This document shows positions 21,834 to 31,301 of a stretch of DNA of 64,000 bases, piece by piece (the first letter of the stretch is position 1; every line of letters begins with the position of its first letter). The translations under genes and the position numbers were made by a program. The notes beneath the pieces are model-generated. The model did no database searches and was not told where the DNA came from. It saw only the letters and a program-made list of their open reading frames with translations. The stretch spans positions 259,584 to 323,583 of the forward strand of contig SMOI01000002.1 in NCBI GenBank assembly GCA_008000375.1, given 5' to 3'. This DNA comes from Poteriospumella lacustris. Lineage: Eukaryota; Sar; Chrysophyceae; Chromulinales; Dinobryaceae.

Positions 21834-22744
21834 AGCCACATCGATACTCGAAGCTCCGTGTGATTATTTCCCATCGTTCTTGTGTCCAATACCATTATCT
21901 TGTAAACACTGTATATACTCTTAGTGATTTATTGCTGTCTTTTCACAGTGTAATTTCCTCTTCAAAAACATGGCCTCACTCGATCGAACTCAAAAACAGG
22001 CAAAATCCTCAAGGAATAGAAAAGCAAGGAACTCAAAGCACTTCGATCAGTGAATGATGACCATTTTTTCGAAGGCCATGTAAATCGCACCCTCACTGAA
22101 AGAACAAACAAAAAAAAGTCATTGACAAGGAAAGACGTTACCGAGCGAACAAAGCAAATTCATTGACAAAGGCGATTCGGGAAGGATGCGAAACAATTCC
22201 ATTCTTTGTCAAGTGCCTGGTTTTGCCACCAATAAATAAGAAGGACCTTCGATCAGAAAGTCACTTTTGTCGGTTTCTCCCCGGCGGTGCAAAAGAGCGC
22301 GATCCAGCAGCAGAATCGCGTTTGGATCACACCGCGGTGGCACTTCTGCTGCACAAAACGCGTTTTGCCGGATGGCAACCGATGTGCAACATCGCAGTGA
22401 GGTGTGTTTTGGGGTGCTTTCGGTTGTCAATATTCGGTAAGGTTTAAGACCGTATTACTTGTAAGTCTGTTTAAACTCAATAGAATTCTATCATCCTTCT
22501 CTGGACTGTGACTGATAGGCCCTGTTCATTGCGTAACAGCAAAAAGAACGACATAAAACAACGAAATCCATGTGTAAACCGAGCAACCACCGAAATCTCC
22601 TCGAAGTCCGTTTCGTTTTCTGCCAGACCACTCGACGTGTTTTTTCGGCGGGAGGAGGAAAACCATTGGTGGTGGAAATGATGAAAGAAAGATCCTTGAT
22701 TCAGCTCCTCGAATCATATCATATTTGGTTCTCAAAGATCGAAG
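21834..22744. other. Long intergenic upstream of sterol methyltransferase
   Basis: About 910 bases with no recognisable gene. Bases 22305..22351 hold an imperfect stem (CAGCAGAA with TTCTGCTG) and 22354..22367 a perfect 14-bp palindrome, CAAAACGCGTTTTG, about 380 bases before the ATG. Confidence 0.4.
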
Positions 22745-23983
22745 ATGAACAACTTTAACTTGCAGAACATCCCTGTTGACCAGATCGTGTCCAAGACCAC
22801 CAAGTTCGTGGAGGAGAACCCTGTTGCTGTCGGTGTCTCCGCTGCCGCCACCTTGTTGACTGGCTTGTGGATCTTCCGCAAGGCTGAGCTGAAGAGAGAT
22901 GGCAAGGACTTCAACAGCCAGTTGAGCGGTGGTATGAGAATCCTGAACAACTCTGATCACACGCTGAAGGGTGACCAGTTCTCTGCTTCCATCAACGACT
23001 ACGAGAACATGTTCGGTGGTGCTCGCCAAAACGTTGGTGCTATCACCAACGAGGAGTCCATTGACATCCGCCGCGCTCGCTATGCGGCCATGATTGACCA
23101 CTTTTATAACTTGGTGACTGACTTCTACGAATGGGGTTGGTGCCAGAGCTTCCACTTCGGTCCTCGCTGGCACAACGAGACCTTCTTGGAATCCATCAAG
23201 AGAGCCGAGTACTACCTTGCTCTTCGTCTTGGTCTGAAGCACGGTATGCGTGCTTTGGACGTTGGATGCGGTGTCGGCGGCCCTATGCGCAACATCGCCA
23301 TCTTCACCGGTGCTAACATCGAAGGTATTACCATCAACGAGTACCAAGTGCGCATTGGTACCAAGTACAATGTTGCCAACGGCTTGGATCACCTTTGCAA
23401 GATCCACCAAGGTGATTTCCAAAAGCTTGACCAGAAGTTCCCTGCTGAGTACTTCGATGTTGCTTACGCCATCGAAGCTACCTGCCACTCCCCTGATCGC
23501 GTTCAGTGCTTCTCTGGCGTGAACAAGGTCTTGAAGAAGGGTGGTCTTTTCTGCGTCCTTGAGTGGGTGATGTTGAACGGCTACAACCCCAACAACAAGG
23601 ATCACATCCGCATCAAGGAAGGTATTGAGGTCGGCAACGGTCTTCCCACCTTGGTCACCCCTGACAAGGTCGTCAAGTCTTTCGAGGACTCTGGCTTCGA
23701 AGTTGTTGATCACTTTGACCTGAACCGCAACCAACATGCCTCCAACGAAATCCCATGGTATGCTACTTTGGGCGGCGGTTACTCCCTTTCTGGTTTCCGC
23801 ATGACCTACGTTGGCCGTTTGGTCACGCACTCCATGGTCTGGACCCTTGAGCTTCTTCGCATCGCTCCTGCCGGCTCCACCAAGGTGTCTTCTTTGCTCA
23901 ACGCCACTGCCATCGACTTGGTCGACGGTGGCAAAGACGCCATTTTCACCCCATCTTACTTCGTTCTTGGCAAGAAGAAGTAA
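22745..23983 (+). CDS. Sterol 24-C-methyltransferase (SMT1/ERG6 type)
   Basis: Adds a methyl group from S-adenosylmethionine to C24 of the sterol side chain, the step that gives ergostane- or stigmastane-type sterols. Single exon, 412 aa. An N-terminal hydrophobic segment (VAVGVSAAATLLTGLWIF, ~28-45) would anchor it in the ER, as in plant SMTs. VTDFYEWGWCQSFHFGPRW is the SMT signature (Region I, ~128), ALDVGCGVGGPMRN the SAM-binding motif I (~170), EATCHSPDR and FCVLEWVMLNGY further SMT regions. The C-terminal Region IIIb sequence matches and the protein ends YFVLGKKK. Codon use is strongly biased toward GGT/GCC/TTG-type codons and AAG, as in highly expressed genes, which probably explains the long open frame on the opposite strand. 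Confidence 0.96.
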   Translation: MNNFNLQNIPVDQIVSKTTKFVEENPVAVGVSAAATLLTGLWIFRKAELKRDGKDFNSQLSGGMRILNNSDHTLKGDQFSASINDYENMFGGARQNVGAITNEESIDIRRARYAAMIDHFYNLVTDFYEWGWCQSFHFGPRWHNETFLESIKRAEYYLALRLGLKHGMRALDVGCGVGGPMRNIAIFTGANIEGITINEYQVRIGTKYNVANGLDHLCKIHQGDFQKLDQKFPAEYFDVAYAIEATCHSPDRVQCFSGVNKVLKKGGLFCVLEWVMLNGYNPNNKDHIRIKEGIEVGNGLPTLVTPDKVVKSFEDSGFEVVDHFDLNRNQHASNEIPWYATLGGGYSLSGFRMTYVGRLVTHSMVWTLELLRIAPAGSTKVSSLLNATAIDLVDGGKDAIFTPSYFVLGKKK

Positions 23984-25808
23984 ATTTAGTTTCTCATTAT
24001 TTGGCATCTTACCCATGCTTCTAGAACACTATAGTCTTAGTTCTGTAATATGATTATAAATCAAAGGAATAGTTCAATAATCAATTCGATGTCACACTGA
24101 AATTGCCAAGAAAGAGTTCGGGTTGCAATTTCTTCCATCAGAACAAAAGTTGTGGTTTGACTTGATGCTTGCACACTTCGTCGACGGCGATGCTTTCTCG
24201 ACTCATGAACGCTAAGGCATCGCCGTCGACGAAGGGCTGCGCCGGCCTGGCCATCGAGGTCAAGTATAACTGGGATGGTAAACATCAAAGTGATTTGTTC
24301 AACTATTCTATGAAGTTATTTTACAGAACTAAGACTATAGTTTGCTAGATGTTTGACAATAGGTGACAAAAAATGACACGTGAAACATACATCCAGCTTC
24401 TTCTTGCACGGCTCGAAGGTGAAATCTATGCCACGGACAATATGTCGATGACAGTAGCCACTATCCACAAGCGGAAGTGAACAAGAGAGTTCACGGAAGA
24501 GGTCAGAGTTCCGCAGCACAAAGATGGATAAAGAAACAGGAAGGGGAAACGACCTCCTAGTTGCGTGACGACCCCTAAAATGTGAATATTTCAGACCCAC
24601 TCGACAATCATAATTAATGTATTCGTTTCTCAAACTTGTAAGTAGTATAGTTGCACTGGCATTACATGTTTAACCCCCAAAGCCGCAGTGTATAGCGTAC
24701 GCGAACTTCAAACCACAAGTCATCTATCTGCATATGTGCGTCGCTATACGTTGTCGAACATAAAGCTCCTTGACAATTAGGCACCTTATCGCCACCAAAT
24801 GTTTGTCGACAATGGGATATGGAGAGGATAGACTGCCTGTGTAAACTGTCGCGGTATCGGCGGAGGATTCATTTGCCGTGGTATGCAGACGAAGTTTTGC
24901 TTGGAAGCCGAAAATTATCCAGCTGGAAGTCGCTTGTTGATGAAGGGGTACGAAGAAAACATCAGCTTCCACTCCAGCCCAACGTCAACGAAATCCATAC
25001 CACAGAGGATGTGAATAACCTCGCAGCAAAAGGCGGTCCAGCCAAACCCCAACCTCTGATCAGCACGAAGCATGAGGTTGATACCACAAAGTCTAGTTGG
25101 GGTTAAGACACGCTTCTTCTCCGTGTCCGTCTCAGCTGTTTTGCCCAGTGCTATCAATACGCTGTTGTTTTAGTTTATCTGCGGTAACGGCCTTGGCATT
25201 GACGCCGTGCTCGATCATTCTCGCAAGGCCCCCACAAAGAGGCACGGGGAAGTGGACGCAGAGTACCACAAACTCTGCCTTGAAGAGATCGGACCAGACG
25301 CAAAATGAGAAGATTGAGAGTTTCCGACACAGGTATTAACAAGTGCATCCGGGCCCAGCAAACTTCAGGGAAAGTGGAGAGAAGTTGACACAATGTTGCA
25401 TTTTTTCCCATCGTGTTGTAGATTTCATCGAACCAAAGGGGCAACAGCCTCGCCGGTCATCTCCAAGCTGTTGGATCTTTGAAAATGCTGTACCTTTTTG
25501 CCTTTTTGGCATTTTCTTCACTTCCGGACAGCAATTTATTTCACGGACGAAGACTCGTCAGGACAGATTCGCCTGAGGGCAGTTTTAGTGTTTACTATAG
25601 ACAGGAGTGTAGAGTCCATAGCACTTTATTTGTACGTCCATGTCTAGGTTCCAACAAGGCTGGGTAAGTAGATTGTCTAGGTTGCTGTCGTCGTCTTGTT
25701 GCTTCCTCATGAGGAATGGCTGGATGGGAACTGGGTGACGTTCTATGTCCATTGTATAGCACCATGATGCCCTTTTCACAAGATATTTCCAATCATTCTG
25801 CCAAGAAG
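23984..25808. other. 1.8-kb intergenic region carrying an inverted-repeat element
   Basis: Between the sterol methyltransferase and the helicase gene. The first third holds the MITE-like element. From 24350 to 25808 I find no protein family, tRNA or rRNA on either strand; AACCCCAAC at about 25044 and GTTGGGGTT at about 25096 are a short inverted repeat. Confidence 0.45.
24021..24348. mobile_element. MITE-like foldback element with terminal inverted repeats
   Basis: Bases 24028..24048 and 24321..24341 are perfect 21-bp inverted repeats (starting ACTATAGTCTTAG). With two mismatches the match extends outward to CTAG at 24021 and 24348. Inward, weaker inverted similarity continues for several dozen bases (GAATAGTT...GATGT on both arms). 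In the middle, 24176..24193 and 24217..24234 form a perfect 18-bp stem with a 23-base loop. At ~320 bp, non-coding and palindromic, this is the form of a non-autonomous DNA transposon (MITE/foldback). It begins within 40 bases of the sterol methyltransferase stop codon, so it is likely transcribed in that gene's 3' end. CTAG could be part of the target site. Confidence 0.7.
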
Positions 25809-28610
25809 ATGAAGCCACGAGGAAAGCCATTCGGTGGAAACCGAAAGTTCCAGCGCAAAGGTCCTCCCAAGCCTCAAGCACCGGCTCCCATTCCAGAAGA
25901 CGAAGAAATCAGTCTCCTGGAACAACGAATTCGAGATGAATCGCCAGCCTCTGGTACCCAAGCATCCAGGTATCTCTAAAATTTATATTATGTTTGAGTG
26001 GGATCTATTGACGTGATTGCTTCGTGATATAGTAATGGTGAATTGAAATTCGCCTCGATGCCCTTGTCTCGACGAACTCTTGAAGGTTTGACTGCATCAA
26101 AACTGACTGTTGCAACTGAGATTCAAGCTGCTGCTATTCCCCACTCTCTTGCTGGGCGGGATGTACTTGGAGCTGCTAAAACTGGCTCAGGAAAGACTCT
26201 TTCGTTCGTCGTTCCAATTCTGGAGAAACTATATCGTGAGCGATGGACGCAAGAAGATGGCTTGGGCGCCATCGTGATTTCGCCAACGAGAGAATTAGCT
26301 CTTCAAATTTTTGAGGTTCTTCGTACGGTTGGACGCAAGCATCAATTTTCCGCGGGTTTGGTGACCGGTGGCAAGAAGGAATTCGACGGAGAGCAAGAGC
26401 GTATTGTGCGCATGAATATCTTGATCGCTACCCCTGGTCGTCTGTTGCAACATATGGAACAAACTCCTGGGTTTGATTCTTCACGGGTTATGATGCTGGT
26501 GTTGGATGAGGCTGATCGTATCTTGGACATGGGTTTCCGTCATCAATTGGACTCGATTCTCGAGTATCTACCCCTCGAACGACAAACCATGCTGTTCTCC
26601 GCGACGCAAACAAAATCAGTCAAAGACTTAGCACGATTGAGTTTGAAAACACCAGAATTCCTTGCCGTGCATGCGGAGGATGATGAAGTGACACCGAAGC
26701 AATTGGTACAGAACTACGTGGTCTGTCAGCTGCAAGACAAACTCGACATTTTGTTCAGTTTCATCAAAAGTCATTTGAAATCGAAGATCATTGTCTTTTT
26801 CTCGACCTGTTCGCAAGTCCGTTTCGTGCATGAATGTTTCTGTGGTATGCAACCGGGTATTCCCCTGACGGCTTTGCATGGCAAGATCAAACAAGAACGT
26901 CGTACGATCATTTATATGGACTTTTTGAAACGCCCCGCTGCTTGTTTGTTTGCGACGGATATTGCCGCACGTGGGTTGGATTTCCCCAATGTCGATTGGG
27001 TGATTCAAGTGGATGCACCGGAAGACTCGGCGATGTACATTCACCGTGTGGGACGCACGGCCCGGTATACCGCCAGTGGACGTGCCTTGCTCTTGCTCAT
27101 GCCACAAGAAGAACAATCGGTCTTGCAATCGTTGCAAACCGCCTCCATTCCCATTAAAAAGCTCACCGTGAATCCCAATCGCAAGTTTTCGGTGTCCACA
27201 CAAGCGGCTGCGCTCTTGGCGGCGCAACCTGAGTATCGTCTCTTTGCGAAGAAGGCCTTTACGAGTTATTTGCGTAGCTTGCAAATGTTGCCGCAGTATC
27301 CCATCGCGGACATCTCTACGTTACCCGTGAGTGAATTTGCCACGTCGTTAGGTCTGCCGTTTACACCGGAATTGCCGATTTTGGCGAAAGATGGTGCGGC
27401 GGCGGTGGGGGTACGTGATGAAATTCGCGAAAAGAAAAACGTCAATCGCGCGTTGGACAAGCTGCGCAAACAAATCAAAGACGCGAAAGAAATGAAGAAA
27501 CGTGCCAAGGAAGAAGCCAAACGTACGGGGCGCAGTGTGGATGAAGTGTTGGCTGAAATGAAAGGCCGCCCCGTCGATGCGGACAGCGAGGACAGTGACA
27601 GTGATGCCGCCAAGGACAAGAAGCGTACGAAGAAACTCAGTGAAATTGCACAAGAAATTCAACAAAAGAAGCAACAGCAACAGAAGTCGTCGAATGGCGA
27701 GGCGGACAGTGACGACGACGAAGATGACTTCTTGACGGTGAAACGGGTGCACCATTGGAACGAAGAAGGCGACGCGGCCGCGGCGGATGGAGAGGAACCC
27801 GCGATGGATGTCGATGGTACCACCACCACCACCGCCGCCGAGCAAAAGAAGAAAGCGATGGTGGTCAAGATCAAGAAAGACGGCAGTATCAAGGTGAAGA
27901 ATGCTCCGGCGCCCAAGAAGACGGTCTTTGACGACGAAGGCAACACCGTCGACAACACGTTGACGCTGCAAGACGGCAGCCAACCGTTGCCCATCGATGA
28001 AACGGTGCATCGTCGGATCGCGGAATATGCGCAGCAAGTCAAATCGGTGGTCGACGAAGGTCGTCAAGCCGATGAAGATCGGGACAAGCAGCGATTGCGG
28101 GACGCGAAATTGAAGCGCAAACAAGCCGAACGTGACGCGAAGATGCAGGCGATGGGTGTCGATGCGCCGGTGTTGGCCAGTGCCGTCGAAGCGGTTGCAG
28201 AGGAGGAGGAGGATGGTGGTAGTTATGGCAGTGACAGTGGCAGCGACTCTGACGACGATGGCAGCGACTCTGACAGCGACAGCGACGATGACGACTCCTC
28301 CGACGGCGGCGACAGCGACAACGACAGCGCAGACAGTTTCGATGCGGATCATGCCGCCAAATTCAAAGCGAACCAGGGTGCGGCCCAGAAGCGTAAGCGT
28401 AACGTCGACAACAGCAGCAGCGAGGAGGATGGCAGCGACAGCGACAGTGACGACGACAGTGATTCATCCTCCGATCGTCGTCGTCGTCCACAGACGAAGA
28501 AGGCCAAGAAACCGTCCGCCCAGGAGTTGGAAGAGCAAGAACGGTTGGCACTGCAGTTGTTGTCGGGTGGTGGTGCGTTGTCCAGCAGCAAGACGAAGAA
28601 GCGAGGATAA
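25809..28610 (+). CDS. DDX10: DEAD-box RNA helicase DDX10/Dbp4
   Basis: Nucleolar ATP-dependent helicase of small-subunit ribosome assembly (release of U14 snoRNA in yeast). Exon 1 25809..25969, 63-bp intron, exon 2 26033..28610; 912 aa. Q motif region TEIQAAAIP, Walker A AAKTGSGKT (~100), PTRELALQIFEVLRTVGRKH, TPGRLLQHME, LDEADRILDMGF (~211), SATQTKSVKDLARLSLK, IVFFSTCSQVRFVHE, ATDIAARGLDFPNVDWVIQ and YIHRVGRTARYTASGRALLL (~390) are in order. Family-specific features past the helicase core: FTSYLRSLQMLPQYPIADIS, FATSLGLPFTP, DDFLTVKRVHHWN (~618), and ERLALQLLSG at the end, all found in DDX10. The C-terminal third is basic and acidic low-complexity with Ser-Asp runs. The start is the ATG opening the basic run MKPRGKPFGGNRKFQRK; earlier in-frame ATGs exist at 25716 and 25767. 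Confidence 0.96.
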
Positions 28611-28970
28611 AGCACTGCGCTTTGGTGTCACCGTTGCCGTCGCGGTTGCTGTTGTCGTGGATCGAGTGGAGATGCTGTAGTTTGTTTTAGTGTATGTAAC
28701 GTGATGTCTACTATCATCTCTCATTCCTCTTCCATGCCACTATGGTAGCTGTCGCTGCGGCAGCTGTTAAGGCGACCTGTGTATATGAGTGTGTTGGGGG
28801 GTGGGGGTGCGTCTCTATTTCTGTTGGGACGGAAACATGGTGATCGAAGCCGGGGGGTGTTTGCTTGTTTGTTTGAATAGTGAGTGGACAATGACTGAGA
28901 AGGTAAGTGGTGGTGGGGTAGGGGGGTTGAACTACTGCTACGGTACTACACTACGCCTCTGGCGGTCCGT
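28611..28970. other. Convergent intergenic with G-rich runs
   Basis: 360 bases between the 3' ends of the helicase and P5CDH genes. G-rich stretches (about 28793..28812 and 28914..28927). No gene seen. Confidence 0.45.
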
Positions 28971-30742
28971 TTACGAGCACTGGGGCGTGGTCCAATCGCT
29001 GGCGACGGGTCCCTGATCGTAGATGATCTCACGGTGGCACGACCACACCAACTTGATCGCCTCGGGTGATCCGATACCAGCACCACGAGGATCGCCGGCG
29101 GGGCCAAACCAATGGTTCTGTGGGGCACCGGTGGTACGCGCACGGATACCCGAGTACGTCGTACCGTTGACGGTGTTGGCCAACACGTGATTTTGGAATT
29201 GAATGTCACGCGAGACCACCGCCGCTGTCAAATGCGCCTCACAGTTCTCCAAGGCTTGCAACACATCCGGAATTTCTGCATCGTCGTATTCCACAACGAT
29301 TTGGAAAGGACCAAAGATCTCGGTCATACACAACTTGCCGAATTGAGGCGACAAGAGTTGCTTCAACGGGATCTACACAACAACCAACAACCAACAACCA
29401 ACAATCCATCAATTGAATGAGGAGGAGAAAGGAAGAAAGCGAGAGCAAAAGCGAGAGGCTGACCTTGATCGCAGTGGGTTGGAAGCTGCCGTAGACGGCA
29501 GGAATCTTGTGGTTCTCCAAGAGTCCACCACCGAAGAGCAATTCGGCACCAGGAATCGCCAACAAGGCACGCACGTGGCTCAAGAATCGTTCATTGTTCA
29601 CCGTCAACACAGGTGTAATCGTTAAATCTGACAACGAACGACGTTCGGCCAAGGTTTTAATCTTTTGTAAGAAACCTGCCTTCGTCCAGTTCTTGTGGAC
29701 GAACAGCGCCGATTGCGCAGAGCACTTTTGACCGCTGTAGGCATAGGCATCTTGATCGGAGGTGTACGCGACGAAGTCAATGTCATGGACATCAGGGCCC
29801 AACACTTTCCAGTCCCAACCAGCATCTTCCACCTTGATTTTACCATGCAAATCCTTCGCCAACACTTCGGCCACACGAGAGGAGCCCGTGAATTGAGTCA
29901 TACGGGGTTGTGCCTTCAACAACAGCTGGTGCATCACCGGGCCATCACAGTTGATGAAATCCACATCTCCCTTAGGCAACCCACAGGCATGCAGAAGGCG
30001 AAGGGTTTGTTCCATCACGACAGACACCCGCGAGTCACACTTCAAGAGCACCTTGTTGCCCATGAACAAGGCACCCATCAACTGCAACATCGGGATCTCC
30101 AATGGGAAGTTGAACGGCGCAATGATGACCACAGGTCCAAATGGCCAACGGTAACCAGAAGACATTTGACCCGCATGGTCACCAGGAACTTGGAAGGAAC
30201 GGGCCAAGAAGCGCACTTGATCACCACCGAAGTTCTCCAAGAACTTCATCGTGACAAACACCTCCGCACGAGCCTGTGCTTCACTCTTCGGTGCAACACG
30301 TTGAATCAAACGCACCAAAAAGTCATTGACCTCAGGCTGACGGAAAGCCGTGGCAGCATTGGCACACACAGTGCCATACCGCACGTACCGTTCAGGGTGC
30401 TTGAAGGGATTGTGCAGACCAGACTTGGAGCAGGTGTTCAAGGAAGAAATGAAATCATCGGCCTCGTTGTGTTGCGTATCTGGTACAGTGATAAACTTCT
30501 CGCCGTTCAAAGGATCTGGAAGGGTGATAGATTTGGAAGATCCAACCCAATGACCGCGCACTACATCCAACAACTACAATTTCACAAACAGATTCCGAAA
30601 ACCAGGGAATAACTCACTTACAAAAGTTATGAACAGCATGGGGCTTGTGTTCAGAGACTGTGTTGGGATCAATGTTGGCGAAATCGCTGACTTTCATCAC
30701 ATTCAACGAGCGGAAAGCTTGCACATTCGGGGTCCGCACATT
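28971..30742 (-). CDS. Delta-1-pyrroline-5-carboxylate dehydrogenase, ALDH12 type
   Basis: Mitochondrial NAD-dependent oxidation of glutamate semialdehyde to glutamate, the second step of proline catabolism. Exons 30742..30622, 30560..29464 and 29372..28971; introns 61 and 91 bp; 539 aa. The first splice joins HNF to RGHWVGSS, matching the plant P5CDH start of the catalytic part. Family runs: GLHNPFKHPERYVRYG, LVRLIQRVAPKSEAQAR, GDQVRFLARSFQVPGDHAGQ, GPVVIIAPFNFPLEIPMLQL, FTGSSRVAEVLAKDL, DAYAYSGQKCSAQSALFVH (catalytic Cys ~315), TEIFGPFQIVVEY and GAPQNHWFGPAGDPRGAGI. This is the plant/protist ALDH12 lineage, not the animal ALDH4. The start is uncertain: ATG 30742 is the first in frame. An ATG at 30773, one base out of frame, would give a better-looking transit peptide (MLRSTLRLSRNVRTPNV). 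Confidence 0.93.
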
Positions 30743-31301
30743 GCGACTCAATCTTAACGTGCTTCGGAGCATCTCTTCGCACAAACTCTTCGAGTACGAA
30801 AAACAATAACAACACTTACAGGAAGGTCACTTTGTATTCTCTGGCGTACATATCAAGAACGGATCAATCCATCCCAAGTCTTTTCCACCATCGTGTGTTG
30901 TTGGAGTTGCCGACTTCGTTGTTGAACCATCTGGGCAGGGTTTATAGGTAAATCTACGAATCTGTGAAAAATGGAACGTTGGCAGCAGCGATGAAACGGG
31001 CCGGCCCGACGATGCCGTTGTTTGAAACAACAACAACAAGATGCTCGCTGATTGATGTGAGCCAAGTTCTCTGGCAGGTAGGTTATCTTTGACAATTGAA
31101 TATTGGGTAGCGAAATAAAGATCCACACGCGATTGTGGAAGGACTTCGCTGCTGGTTACTCTTGGTCTTCATAACGCAAGACGTTAACTTGGTGTTTGAA
31201 AACGAAATTCCTTGCGCGAGGAGTGTTTTCTACTATAATCAGCGAGTGCTTTGTGGGTGTGTTCAGTTGGTTATTAACCAAAGTTTGACAAAACGAATAA
31301 C
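30743..31301. other. Divergent promoter region P5CDH / C2HC gene
   Basis: About 560 bases between diverging starts. A 99-residue minus-strand ORF at 30827..31126 has no recognisable similarity and no clear coding character. Nothing else seen. Confidence 0.4.

Noticed and set aside
22526-24016. 496-residue open frame on the minus strand
   Set aside because: It is antisense to the sterol methyltransferase, whose family match is certain. Strong codon bias removes stop codons from the opposite strand; the translated sequence resembles nothing.
24316-25157. Several ORFs of 75-105 residues after the MITE-like element
   Set aside because: No recognisable domain, no matching splice partners and no support from either strand.
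30574-30621. 48-bp intron in P5CDH ending at the first TTGTAG
   Set aside because: It breaks the reading frame. The next acceptor (GATGTAG, intron 30561..30621, 61 bp) keeps frame and gives the family sequence HNFLRGHWVGSS.
30827-31126. 99-residue minus-strand ORF between P5CDH and the C2HC gene
   Set aside because: No family, weak coding character, lies in a divergent promoter region.
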